This document shows positions 8,369-17,178 of a DNA stretch of 64,000 bases, one piece after another. The notes beneath the pieces are model-generated. The model was not told where the DNA came from and did no database searches. It saw only the letters and a list, made by a program, of their open reading frames with translations. Numbering within the stretch: the first letter of the stretch is position 1; each line of letters starts with the position of its first letter. The position numbers and the translations under genes are program-made. The stretch comes from Hyphomicrobiales bacterium (GTDB lineage Bacteria > Pseudomonadota > Alphaproteobacteria > Rhizobiales > RI-29). The stretch is from contig WGLQ01000023.1 in NCBI GenBank assembly GCA_016125495.1, positions 1 through 64,000 of the forward strand, given 5' to 3'.

Positions 8369-9540
8369 GGGTTGGGAACCTCCGCTTGAGGGGGGGACAA
8401 ATCTAGCCGCGATGAGGCGGGCGCACGCTCGGCGAGCACCTCCGCGTCGATGTCGGAGACGCTCACTCGCCCGATCTGGGCGAGCGTTATGGCAATTTCT
8501 TCCGCCAGCATGTCGAGGAAGGCGCAAAGGCCACCGGCGCCGCCCGCAGCTATGGCAAAGAGGAATGGCCGGCCCAGCATGGCGATATTGGCGCCGCAGG
8601 CGAGCGCCTTGACGATATCCTCACCGCAGCGGATGCCACCATCCACGAGGAGAGGATAATCACGGCCGACGGCAGCGCGGATCGCCGGCAGCACGGCGAT
8701 GGAGGACGGAGCGCTATCGAGCTGGCGGCCGCCGTGGTTGGAGACCCAAACCGCATCGGCCCCTGCGTTCCTGATCCGCCTTGCATCCTCGACGGCCATG
8801 ACACCCTTGACGATGAGCATGCCCCTCCAGCGTGCGCGCAACCGGTCGAGGAACTCCCAGTTGGCACCGGTACGGCTCGCATTGCGGTCGAAGCCGTTGG
8901 CTCCGGACGCGGGGAAATTCGCGGGCCGCGGTATGCCCGCCGCGATCGTCGCGAGCGTCCAGCGTGGGTGGAGCGCGAGGTCGAGCGCCTGGCCGGGCCC
9001 GATCCGGAAGGGCAACCCGAAGCCGTTGCGCACGTCGCGAGGGCGACGCGCGACCCGGGGAACGTCGACCGTGAAAACGAGGGTCCGATAGCCGGCGACA
9101 GCGGCGCGGTCCGCAAGCGCGAGCCCCTCCTCGGCGCTCGCGCTGACATAGAGCTGGAACCAGGCCCGCTCGCCGGCGATGCGACGGCTCTCTTCGAGCG
9201 GGGTCGATGCCGCGGTCGACAGGCAGTGCGCAATGCCGCGCCCGCCGGCCTCCGCGGCGAGCAGACGGTCCGCTCCCGGCCAGGCGAGATCGCAAAGGCC
9301 CATCGGCGCGATGCCGAGCGGCAGGCGCCAGTCGCTGCCGAGAAAGTGCGTCGAAAGGGTTGGCCGATCCGTGCTCGTGAGCACGCGAGGCTGGAGCCTG
9401 AGGCGCACGAGGTCGCTGCGGTTGAAAGAAGCAGCCGTCTCCGTCCCGGCGGCACCGTCGATGAAATCGAACACCATGCGTGGCAGACGTCGCCTCGCAG
9501 CGTTACGGAGATCGTCGAAAAATGGGATGGCACCGCTCAC
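8365..9540 (-). CDS. FMN-dependent alpha-hydroxy-acid oxidase/dehydrogenase
   Basis: 391 residues of the glycolate oxidase/L-lactate/mandelate dehydrogenase family. Seen are APMGLCDLAWPGAD, QLYV with Y131, VFTVDVPR, the FMN-binding K245 in LIVKGV and the active-site SNHGGRQLD with H269 and R272. It oxidises an (S)-2-hydroxy acid to the 2-oxo acid with FMN. It is the promoter-proximal gene of the minus-strand operon and overlaps the ThDP gene by four bases. Residue 24 in the N-terminal VFDFIDG, where plant glycolate oxidase has tyrosine, is phenylalanine. The ATG lacks a strong ribosome-binding site, so a nearby alternative start is possible. Confidence 0.88.
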   Translation of the reverse strand: MSGAIPFFDDLRNAARRRLPRMVFDFIDGAAGTETAASFNRSDLVRLRLQPRVLTSTDRPTLSTHFLGSDWRLPLGIAPMGLCDLAWPGADRLLAAEAGGRGIAHCLSTAASTPLEESRRIAGERAWFQLYVSASAEEGLALADRAAVAGYRTLVFTVDVPRVARRPRDVRNGFGLPFRIGPGQALDLALHPRWTLATIAAGIPRPANFPASGANGFDRNASRTGANWEFLDRLRARWRGMLIVKGVMAVEDARRIRNAGADAVWVSNHGGRQLDSAPSSIAVLPAIRAAVGRDYPLLVDGGIRCGEDIVKALACGANIAMLGRPFLFAIAAGGAGGLCAFLDMLAEEIAITLAQIGRVSVSDIDAEVLAERAPASSRLDLSPPQAEVPNP

Positions 9541-9602
9541 CGGATGCCCCCATGATGCAGACTGGACTCAAAACGCGATCGTGCGAACCGGGTGATTGTC
9601 CA

Positions 9603-10700
9603 ATGAACGGCGAGCAAGCCCTCGAGCTGGTGCGGACCTATGCCGGCATGGGCCCGCATCGCACCGGCTCGCCCGGCGGGACCGCGGCCCTGACCTGGCT
9701 CGGGGGGCTCATGGCGGAACGAGGCGCGCGCGTCGAGTTGGCCTCGTTCGACTACCCGCACTTCGAGGGAACAGCGAGCGTCGTGCTCGCCGGCCAGCCG
9801 ATCGAGGCGATGCCGCTCTGGTTTTCGGCGACCGGCACGTTCGAGATCGTGAAACCTCTGACCGGTGAAATCGACGCCCATGCCGACGAGCATGTCATCT
9901 CCGACGCAATCGCCGCACTCGTGGAGCAAGCGAGGTCGAGCGGCCATGATGGCCTGATCCTGGCCACCCGCTGTCCGAGCGAGGCGCTCTGCGCCATCAA
10001 CCGATCGACCAGCGACCGGATCGATTGGCCCGTCGCCCTCGTCGCAGGAGGCGAGGCTAACAGGTTGCGGTCGGCGAATCCGATCGCCCGATTTACCACG
10101 CAGTCCCGCGCGGCCACGGCCTCCAACCTCATCGCTCACTTTCCTGGCCCGAAAGGCCGTCGCCCGGTGATCGTGACAACTCCGCTCTCGGGGTGGTTCC
10201 ATTGCGCCGGCGAGCGCGGCACGGGAATTGCCGTTGCAGCTCATCTGGCTGAGCTCCTCTCTCGTGAGCATAGGGTTCTCTTCCTCGGCGCGACTGGGCA
10301 CGAACTGGGCTTCCTGGGCGGCCACCAGCTCGCCGCGATGCTCACGGAAGAGCCAGCGTCCGTCATTCACATCGGCTCCTGCATCGCCAATCTGGAGAGC
10401 GATCTGGTCTCGATCTGCTCGGCGAGTAGCGGCACGCATGCCGCGATCGCGGCAACGCTCCATGAACTGGACGTCGAGGTGGGTTCGCCCGATTGGCCCC
10501 GCGACCCGGCGTGTTGGATCGGTGAATCGAAATGCTGGGCGGAGCGCGGCTGCCCGATGCTCTCGATCGCCGGCATCGCACCGCACTTCCACACGCCCGG
10601 CGACCTGCCCGAAGCCGTGACCACACCCGAGCTTCTTCAGCGCGCGCTCACGACCATCGGGGCGGCCGCGCGCCTCATTGCCCGGGAGGAGGGAGCATGA
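9603..10700 (+). CDS. M28-peptidase-like protein with incomplete metal site
   Basis: 365 residues resembling the alpha/beta core of M28 metallopeptidases. The middle reads TPLSGWFHCAGERGTGIAVAAHLAELL, then LFLGATGHELGFLGG, and the end has PHFHTPGDLPEAV. In active M28 enzymes the first stretch carries a metal-binding His and Asp (HxD...ND) and the second a Glu-Glu pair. Here the His and Asp are missing and the pair is His-Glu, while the C-terminal His is kept. It may bind a ligand without cleaving, or use a different metal set. It is transcribed divergently from the oxidase operon. The start is uncertain: ATG codons at 9554 and further upstream are in frame. Confidence 0.65.
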   Translation: MNGEQALELVRTYAGMGPHRTGSPGGTAALTWLGGLMAERGARVELASFDYPHFEGTASVVLAGQPIEAMPLWFSATGTFEIVKPLTGEIDAHADEHVISDAIAALVEQARSSGHDGLILATRCPSEALCAINRSTSDRIDWPVALVAGGEANRLRSANPIARFTTQSRAATASNLIAHFPGPKGRRPVIVTTPLSGWFHCAGERGTGIAVAAHLAELLSREHRVLFLGATGHELGFLGGHQLAAMLTEEPASVIHIGSCIANLESDLVSICSASSGTHAAIAATLHELDVEVGSPDWPRDPACWIGESKCWAERGCPMLSIAGIAPHFHTPGDLPEAVTTPELLQRALTTIGAAARLIAREEGA

Positions 10701-10730
10701 GGCGCGCACGGACCCCGGTCTGCCGTCAGC

Positions 10731-12323
10731 TCACGCGAACCACCAGCGCTCGATGAAGCGCATGCCATCGAGGTCCCAGTTGGCGGCGAGCTTCTCGCCA
10801 TGGGCGATTTTCGTCGAAGTCGCGAAGACGTAGCTCGCGAACATGGGCAAAACGACGCCACCTTCGTTGCTGACGATCCTCTGCATCTCGACATAAAGCT
10901 CCCGCCGCTTGGCTTCGTCGAGCATCGAGCGTGCTTCCTTGAGGAGCCGGTTGAAGCGTTCGTGCGACCAGAAGGTATCGTTCCATGCGGCACCTTCCGA
11001 GTAGACCGTCGTGAACATCCAGTCCTCTGTCGGACGACCGCCCCAGTAGACTGCCGACCAGGGCTTTTTCATCCAGACCTTGGACCAATAGCCGTCATCG
11101 GCCTCGCGCAGAACGTCGAGGTTGATGCCTGCTCTGGCAGCTTTCTCCTTGTAGAGGATGCCAGCATCCACCGCCCCCGCGAAGGCGGCATTCGCCACCG
11201 AGAGCTGCACATCGAGCTGTTCCATCCCGGCCTTCTTCAGGTGGTACTTCGCCCGGTCGGGGTCGTAGCTGCGCTGCGGCAGCTCGGCTTCGCTGGCGTG
11301 GAAACGGTTGGAAGTCGCGATCGGGTGGTCATTGCCGAGCTTGCCGTAGCCGAACAGCACCTTGTCGAGGATTTCCTGTCGGTCGATGCCCAGCTTCAGG
11401 GCCATGCGGACGTCGTTGTTGTCGAATGGCGCGACCGTCGTATTCATGGCGAACGTGTAGTGCTGCGTGCCCGTCGTCTGCTCGATGCGAACCGCCGGAT
11501 TGGCCTTCAGCAGGTGCACGGTCTTGAGGTCCACGCGGTCCGCGACATCGACCGCGCCGGTGGAAAGGGCGTTGACCCGCGCCGCGACGTCCGCGATCGT
11601 CAGCATTTCGACCTCGTCGAACCAGGCGCGATCCGGCTTGAAATAATTGGGATTGCGCTTCAGCAGGGCGCGCACACCCGGCTCCCAATTCTCGACGATG
11701 TAACCGCCGGTGCCGATGCCGGAGTTGAAATCGGGCTTGCCGTCCTTGGCCTGGTAGATCGCCAGGTGATAGCCCGACATGAGGAAGGGGAAGTCGGCGT
11801 TGCCGTCCTCCAGCGTGACGACGACCGTATCCTTGCCATCGGCCTTGATGTCGGTGATCGGCTTGACGATGGCTTTGGCCGCCGATTTCGAATCCGGCGC
11901 CCGGTGGTAGTTGAGCGAGGCGATCACATCCTCCGCATCGAGAGACTTGCCGTTATGGAAGGTGACGCCATTGCGGAGCTTGAAGGTCCAGACCTTTGCG
12001 TCGGGAGACGACGACCAGGACTCGGCGAGTTCGCCAGCGAGCGAGCCATCGGGCTCGATCACGGTCAGCATGTTGGCAAGCGAGTTGATGAAGCCCTGCA
12101 CGAAGAAGTTGGTGTAGGTCGAGGGATCATAATTATCCGTGGTCGAGCCGTGACCGTGGCCAGACCGGAGCCGGCCGCCGCGCTTTGGCGTCGAAGCGAG
12201 CGCGGCCGAGAACATGCTGTTGGCCGAGGCTGCGGTGATGCCGGCTGCGAGTGCGAGCTGGACGAAGTCCCTTCGGCTCATGCGACCTGCGGCAGCAAGA
12301 CGCTTCATGTCGAACAGGCGCAT
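10731..12323 (-). CDS. ABC transporter substrate-binding protein, family 5 (peptide/opine type)
   Basis: About 530 residues. A twin-arginine export signal, SRRDFVQ followed by LALAAGITAASA, sits near the N-terminus, then a mature SBP_bac_5 domain (LRSGHGHGSTTDNYDPSTY; WTFKLRNGVTFHNGKSLDAEDV; FDNNDVRMALKLGIDRQEIL). These lipobox-free periplasmic proteins bind peptides, opines or other polar compounds for uptake. The second of two close ATGs is preferred because GGGAGG lies seven bases before it; the first, at 12329, is too close. No permease or ATPase gene of this transporter class is in the window, so it is an orphan here. Its gene lies immediately downstream of the LysR gene, convergent with the M28-like gene. 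Confidence 0.88.
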   Translation of the reverse strand: MRLFDMKRLAAAGRMSRRDFVQLALAAGITAASANSMFSAALASTPKRGGRLRSGHGHGSTTDNYDPSTYTNFFVQGFINSLANMLTVIEPDGSLAGELAESWSSSPDAKVWTFKLRNGVTFHNGKSLDAEDVIASLNYHRAPDSKSAAKAIVKPITDIKADGKDTVVVTLEDGNADFPFLMSGYHLAIYQAKDGKPDFNSGIGTGGYIVENWEPGVRALLKRNPNYFKPDRAWFDEVEMLTIADVAARVNALSTGAVDVADRVDLKTVHLLKANPAVRIEQTTGTQHYTFAMNTTVAPFDNNDVRMALKLGIDRQEILDKVLFGYGKLGNDHPIATSNRFHASEAELPQRSYDPDRAKYHLKKAGMEQLDVQLSVANAAFAGAVDAGILYKEKAARAGINLDVLREADDGYWSKVWMKKPWSAVYWGGRPTEDWMFTTVYSEGAAWNDTFWSHERFNRLLKEARSMLDEAKRRELYVEMQRIVSNEGGVVLPMFASYVFATSTKIAHGEKLAANWDLDGMRFIERWWFA

Positions 12324-12419
12324 GTTCATTCCTCCCTCAATTCGTGATCCGGTTGACCGGGTTCCGACCCGGTCGAGCTTAGGGGATGACGAGCAATAGG
12401 GGAAATAGAATTAATTCGC

Positions 12420-13334
12420 CTATTTATTCGGTGACGCTATGGACCGTAACTTGGTCGCGAGTTCCGCGATCAGCTCGTTGGCGAGTTCTCGGGCGGTGAG
12501 GGACAAGGTATCGGGACCGCGGGCGATGATGACGAGCGGTGTTGCCACCTTCTGTTTGACCCGGCGGATCACGATCCCGCCGAGCGCGACCGCGGCCGCT
12601 GCCGAGTAGGGATCGACGACGGCCAGCTTGCCCGTCGCACGTGCGAGCGCCGCGACAGCGGGTGTCGAGGGCGACGTGAGGGTCGGATTGAAGCCAGCGA
12701 ATTCGGCATCCGCGAGCGGCCCGCCAACCAGGCTGCGGTTGACCGCGTCGTACATGACGAACTCGTTCGGGGCTATGCTGGTGAGGTCGAGCGGTTCGGA
12801 GTTGCGTGCCTCGGGATGGTATTCCGGAACGATGCAGACGTGCCGAAGCATCATTTCGTGGATCACGAAGAGCTGCTCGGGCAGCCGGCGTGGGCTGATC
12901 ACGGCAAGGTCGATCTGCTGCAGAGAGACCGCCTCGATGAGCGCCGGCGTGTTGCGCACTCTCACCTCGATCCTGAGGTCTGGCCGCATGGCATGCACGC
13001 GCGCCACAGCCTCGGGCATGACCCTATAGGTCAGGGCCGGGATGATGCCGAGCGTAACCTCTCCTGCCGTGGTCTCGCGGATCGAGGCTGCAACCTCCTT
13101 CAGCCGATCGATGCCGATGAACATGCTCTCGACGGCGGAGTTGAGCCGGCGTGCCTCGATGGTCGCGATGATGCCGCGCCCGTTGCGCGCAAAGAGCTGA
13201 AAGCCCACCGAGCGCTCGAGGTCCCCGATGAGGCGGCTGACACTCGGTTGGGAGATGTTGAGCAGGCGGGCGGCTCCGCTGATCGAGCCGGCGCGCATCG
13301 CAGCCCGGAATGCCTCGAGCTGGCGAGCATTCAT
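12420..13334 (-). CDS. LysR-family transcriptional regulator
   Basis: 304 residues with the N-terminal winged helix-turn-helix (MNARQLEAFRAAMRAGSISGAARLLNISQPSVSRLI) and a periplasmic-binding-like effector domain from about residue 90. The ATG at 13334 is chosen over one five codons upstream because AGGAGA lies just before it. It faces the dioxygenase gene across a short region with an imperfect inverted repeat at 13367-13389, the classic arrangement for control of a divergent gene. The downstream binding protein, on the same strand, could also be a target. The effector is unknown. Confidence 0.9.
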   Translation of the reverse strand: MNARQLEAFRAAMRAGSISGAARLLNISQPSVSRLIGDLERSVGFQLFARNGRGIIATIEARRLNSAVESMFIGIDRLKEVAASIRETTAGEVTLGIIPALTYRVMPEAVARVHAMRPDLRIEVRVRNTPALIEAVSLQQIDLAVISPRRLPEQLFVIHEMMLRHVCIVPEYHPEARNSEPLDLTSIAPNEFVMYDAVNRSLVGGPLADAEFAGFNPTLTSPSTPAVAALARATGKLAVVDPYSAAAAVALGGIVIRRVKQKVATPLVIIARGPDTLSLTARELANELIAELATKLRSIASPNK

Positions 13335-13366
13335 GGCATCTCCTGACATTCGCCGAGTCTATGGAT

Positions 13367-13389
13367 CGACGAAATCATTCTATTTGTCG
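13367..13389. promoter_or_regulatory. Imperfect inverted repeat, candidate LysR operator
   Basis: The sequence reads CGACGAAAT, six bases, then ATTTGTCG: a dyad with one base slipped, AT-rich against the GC-rich surroundings. It lies in the 106-base gap between the divergent LysR gene and the dioxygenase gene. LysR proteins usually bind an interrupted T-N11-A dyad in exactly this place. The function is inferred from position. Confidence 0.45.
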
Positions 13390-13440
13390 TATGGCGGATC
13401 CCTGTCAATCCTGCCTCATGGAACTTCGCTGGAGGTTGCA

Positions 13441-14640
13441 ATGGTTGGGAGTTCGACGATTTCGCGAGATGCCTGGACCCTTCGATCGGTCGAACCGGGC
13501 CCCGAGGGGCTGTCGGTTGAGTATGCCAACGGCCGGCGATCGCTGTTCCACTCGATCTGGCTCCGCGACAACTGCCGGTGCGACGCCTGCGGCATGCCCG
13601 AGACCGGTCGACGCACGCTGAGGCTGACCGGCCTCGATCTCTCCGTCGTTGCCACCAGGGCGGTCATCGGTCGCGACGATACGCTCGAGATCGACTGGTC
13701 GGACGGTCACCGGAGCCGGTTCACCGGCGAGTGGCTGAAGACCCATGCCTACGACGATGCCGCGCGGCGCGAGCGCGCCTTCAGGCCACGCATCTGGGAC
13801 GACGCCGTTCGCAAGAGCCCACCCGTGATGAGCTTTCCGGAGGTCGCCGGTGACGATCGACTTTATCTTCGGATGCTACAGACGGTGCGCGACCTCGGCC
13901 TCTGCTTTCTGCGCGGCGCGCCTGCCGAGGCCGGCCGCCTCGAGCCATTCGCGCGCCGGATCGGCCCCATCCAGGAGAGTAATTTCGGCCGCATCCAGGA
14001 TCTCGTGGTCGACGAGACGAAACAGAGCGTCGCCAATCGGACGATCGCGCTGAAGCCACATACGGACGAGCCCTATCGGGCATCGCCACCGGGCATTCTT
14101 CTCTTTCACTGCATTGCGACCGACGTGACGGGCGCCGGGTCCTCGACCTTCATGGACGGCTTCGAGCTGGCTGAGATCCTTCGCGCCGAGGACCCGGAGG
14201 GATTTGCCGCACTCACTCGCAACCGCATGGCCTTCCGTCGGCATTTCGCAGGCGACGTCGACATCATCACCGAGTTCCCGGCGCTCTCGGTCGATGAATT
14301 CGGAAACCTGATGGGAGTGCGCATCAATGACCGGGTGGCCGCCCCGCTCGCCATCCGGCCGGACGAGGTGGCCGCCCATTATCGCGGCATGAAGCGCCTT
14401 CTCGAACTCGCCGAGGATCCGGCTCGCATGCTTCTGCTCACACTTCGACCCGGGGACGTTGCCGTCTTCGACAATCATCGCATGCTGCACGGGCGCACCG
14501 AGCTCACCATGAAGGGCAAACGCTGGCTGCAATGGCTGCAGGTCGAGCGCGGCGACTTCCACTCGACGCTGAGGGTTCTCGCCGACAGACTCGGCGAAAC
14601 CCGCGATGCCAAGCCACTGCTGCGCGGCGCCTATGGCTGA
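13441..14640 (+). CDS. Gamma-butyrobetaine dioxygenase-like 2OG/Fe(II) oxygenase
   Basis: 399 residues starting at the ATG behind GGAGG. The N-terminal domain has WLRDNCRCDAC with C45, C47 and C50 and a following WLKTH, the zinc-binding set of gamma-butyrobetaine and trimethyllysine dioxygenases. The TauD-like barrel supplies H207 and D209 (KPHTDEP) and H350 (MLHGR), the iron triad. The family hydroxylates trimethylammonium carboxylic acids using 2-oxoglutarate and oxygen. It forms a two-gene unit with the SDR nine bases downstream, which could oxidise the new hydroxyl. The substrate need not be gamma-butyrobetaine, since no carnitine gene set is seen. Confidence 0.85.
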   Translation: MVGSSTISRDAWTLRSVEPGPEGLSVEYANGRRSLFHSIWLRDNCRCDACGMPETGRRTLRLTGLDLSVVATRAVIGRDDTLEIDWSDGHRSRFTGEWLKTHAYDDAARRERAFRPRIWDDAVRKSPPVMSFPEVAGDDRLYLRMLQTVRDLGLCFLRGAPAEAGRLEPFARRIGPIQESNFGRIQDLVVDETKQSVANRTIALKPHTDEPYRASPPGILLFHCIATDVTGAGSSTFMDGFELAEILRAEDPEGFAALTRNRMAFRRHFAGDVDIITEFPALSVDEFGNLMGVRINDRVAAPLAIRPDEVAAHYRGMKRLLELAEDPARMLLLTLRPGDVAVFDNHRMLHGRTELTMKGKRWLQWLQVERGDFHSTLRVLADRLGETRDAKPLLRGAYG

Positions 14641-14649
14641 GGGGCGATA

Positions 14650-15408
14650 ATGACCGCGCTCGTCGTGACCGGCGCGAGCCGGGGAATCGGGGCGGAGATC
14701 GCGAGGCGGGCCGCGGCTACCGGCCGACCGGTCGCCCTCAACTACAACCGTTCCCGCGCCGAGGCCGAGGAGGTCGTTACGAGCATCAGGACAGCCGGCG
14801 GCCGGGCGCTCGCGGTTGCAGCCGATGTCTCTGATCCCGAGCAGGTCGAGGCCATGTTCGCCCACATCGACCGCGATCTCGGACCCATCACGGGCCTCGT
14901 CAACAACGCGGGCGTCAACGGCTCATCCGGCCGGGTCGAGGCGCTCGATCCGAAGGCAACCGCACGCCTCCTGTCGGTCAACGTTCTCGGCCCATTCCTT
15001 TGCGCCGGAGCCGCAATCCGTCGCATGGCGAGGCGCCATGGTGGGCAGGGCGGTGTGATCGTCAACATCTCCTCGGCTGCTGCCCGCCACGGCGGCCCGG
15101 GCTCCTATGTGGACTATGCCGCGTCCAAGGGGGCACTCGACACATTCACGATCGGCCTCGCACGCGAGCAGGCGAGCGAGGGCATCCGTGTCAATGGCCT
15201 GAGGCCCGGCGCCACAATGACCGAACTCAGCCGCGAATGGATGCGCTCCCACCCCGATTGGGAGAGCTGGGTCATCGGACAAGTGCCGCTCGGGCGCCCG
15301 GCTCGTATGGAGGAGATCGCGCGCGCCGCGCTCTTCCTTCTCTCGGAGGATGCCTCCTACATCACTGGAGCCATCCTCGATGCCTCGGGCGGCTGGGTCA
15401 GTCCTTAG
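14650..15408 (+). CDS. SDR-family NAD(P)-dependent oxidoreductase
   Basis: 252 residues of a classical short-chain dehydrogenase: TGASRGIG cofactor loop at the N-terminus, NNAGVNG, the SSAA catalytic serine region, the YAASK tyrosine-lysine pair (YVDYAASKGALDTF), and a C-terminal ITGAILDASGGW as in the 3-oxoacyl-ACP reductase branch. It starts nine bases after the dioxygenase stop and should be cotranscribed with it. A likely role is oxidation of the alcohol made by that oxygenase. Confidence 0.88.
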   Translation: MTALVVTGASRGIGAEIARRAAATGRPVALNYNRSRAEAEEVVTSIRTAGGRALAVAADVSDPEQVEAMFAHIDRDLGPITGLVNNAGVNGSSGRVEALDPKATARLLSVNVLGPFLCAGAAIRRMARRHGGQGGVIVNISSAAARHGGPGSYVDYAASKGALDTFTIGLAREQASEGIRVNGLRPGATMTELSREWMRSHPDWESWVIGQVPLGRPARMEEIARAALFLLSEDASYITGAILDASGGWVSP

Positions 15409-15717
15409 CGGCACGTGCCTGCTCGCCGCGGACAACCACCGGCCACCGGGGCAATGCGGCCCCCCGAACCACGACGCCGGGGTGCCGGAGCGCCAGGTGA
15501 ATGACCAGTCCGCTCTATAGCGCAGTTCTTGGCAAAGGATCGGGCGAGACAGGTTCCTCGTTCCAGCCGTCGGCTCCTCGGAGCCTCGTATCGCTTGGCT
15601 CGGAGCACTGCCCGCAAATCCACAGCGCATCACCGCGCGGAAACAAACTCTCGAGGCAATGACCTTGCGGGAGCGGGTCTTGGACGCGGTGGCGGTGGTC
15701 TCGAAGTCGAGACGGCG
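15409..15717. other. Intergenic region between convergent genes
   Basis: About 309 bases with no credible gene. A short GC hairpin (GGGGC, six bases, GCCCC at 15448-15463) is present without a following T-run; it might help end the SDR transcript. Confidence 0.4.
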
Positions 15718-17178
15718 TCAATTGCGCGGGCGAATGGCGAATGCGACGTTCTTGGTCTGCACGTAGTTCCAGAGCGCTTCACGGCCCTTCTCTCGGCCGT
15801 AGCCGGACTTCCCAAAGCCGCCGAAAGGCGTTTCGACGCCGCCCGCATACCACTCGTTGACGAAGACCTGGCCCGCGCGCAGATCGCGAGCGGTACGTGT
15901 CGCGCGACCGAGGTCGCGCGTGAAGACGCCGGCGACGAGCCCGTAGTCGGTTCCGTTGGCGATCGCGATCGCTTCCTGCTCGGTTCTGAAAGGCATGACG
16001 GCGACCACCGGTCCAAAAACCTCCTCGCGTGCGATCGTCATGTCTGGAGTGACGTCCGTCAGAACGGTCGGCTCGAAGAAGGCGCCGGGCCGGTTCAATT
16101 TGCGTCCGCCAGCCGCGGTCCGGGCACCATCGGCGAGCGCCTTGGCGACCATTGCCTCGGTACGGTCGCGTTGGGCCTCGCTCACCATCGAGCCCATGTT
16201 GGCACCACAAGCGGGTCGCTCGAGCCCTGGCCCGACCGAAAGTCCTTTCGCGATTGCGGCCGCACGCTCCACGAGTTCGGCGAGCCGGCTCTCATGCACG
16301 AGCACGCGCGACATCGCCGAGCAGACCTGGCCCGCGTTGAAGAAGATGCCCCACCTGAGGTCGCTCTCGAAGGCTTCGAGGTCGGCGTCATCGTAGACGA
16401 TCGCGGCCGACTTGCCGCCGAGTTCGAGCACGCAGGGAACGACGTTGCCCGCCGCCGCCCGTGCGATCGAAATCCCGGTTGCGACCGAGCCGGTAAAGAC
16501 GATCTGGTTCACGCCCGGATGGCCGGCGAGCGCGGCGCCCGCCTCCTGTCCGAGCCCGCAGATCACATTGACCGCGCCCGCAGGAAGGCCGGCCGCCTCG
16601 GCCGCCTCCGCGATGAAGCCGATGGCGAGGGGCGTCAGTTCGGGCGACTTGACGACGACGGCGTTGCCCGTCGCGAGCGCGGCCGACAGGGATCGCGCCG
16701 TCATCTCGATCGGATAATTCCAGGGAATGATCTGCGCCGAGACGCCGTAGGGCTCGTGCACCGTAAAATCGAGGTAGCCGCGACCGAGCGGGATCGAGCG
16801 ACCCTCGACGGTCTCGGCCTGATTGCCGTAATACTCGAAATAGCGCGCAGCCCCTTCGACCTCGAGGCGCGCCTCCCAGAGCGGCTTGCCCTGCTCGCGT
16901 GTCAGTACCTCGGCGATCTCGTCGATCCGCTCGAGGAGATGGCGCCCGATCGCCTGGACCATGCGCCCGCGCTCGACCGGACGCAGTCCCGAGAGCGCTC
17001 CGGAGCGGTGCAACTCGCGGGCGGCGGCCACGGCCCGTTCGACGTCGCGCGCGTCCGCCATGGCCTGCTCGGCCAGCCTCTCGCCGCTCGAAGGATCGCT
17101 GACCGCGAGCCGCCCGCCGCCGCCGTCCACCCAGGCGCCAGCGATGTAGTTTTGCCAGTAGGGCCTGATGTCAGCCAT
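15718..17178 (-). CDS. Aldehyde dehydrogenase (NAD(P)+), betaine-aldehyde-dehydrogenase-like
   Basis: 486 residues, the usual length of the family. Seen are IPWNYP, KSPELTP, FTGSVATG, the general-base glutamate in ELGGKSA, the catalytic cysteine in NAGQVCSA, EEVFGPV and the C-terminal PFGGFGKSGYGREKG. It oxidises an aldehyde to the carboxylate. GGGAGG precedes the ATG. Its start overlaps the end of the Rieske oxygenase gene by eight bases, so the two are one transcript. The pairing suggests that it removes formaldehyde or an amino-aldehyde released by oxidative N-dealkylation. Confidence 0.9.
   Translation of the reverse strand: MADIRPYWQNYIAGAWVDGGGGRLAVSDPSSGERLAEQAMADARDVERAVAAARELHRSGALSGLRPVERGRMVQAIGRHLLERIDEIAEVLTREQGKPLWEARLEVEGAARYFEYYGNQAETVEGRSIPLGRGYLDFTVHEPYGVSAQIIPWNYPIEMTARSLSAALATGNAVVVKSPELTPLAIGFIAEAAEAAGLPAGAVNVICGLGQEAGAALAGHPGVNQIVFTGSVATGISIARAAAGNVVPCVLELGGKSAAIVYDDADLEAFESDLRWGIFFNAGQVCSAMSRVLVHESRLAELVERAAAIAKGLSVGPGLERPACGANMGSMVSEAQRDRTEAMVAKALADGARTAAGGRKLNRPGAFFEPTVLTDVTPDMTIAREEVFGPVVAVMPFRTEQEAIAIANGTDYGLVAGVFTRDLGRATRTARDLRAGQVFVNEWYAGGVETPFGGFGKSGYGREKGREALWNYVQTKNVAFAIRPRN

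Noticed and set aside
10800-12347. 515-residue open frame opposite the binding-protein gene
   Set aside because: Mirror of the codon bias of the real gene; no start signal or family feature.
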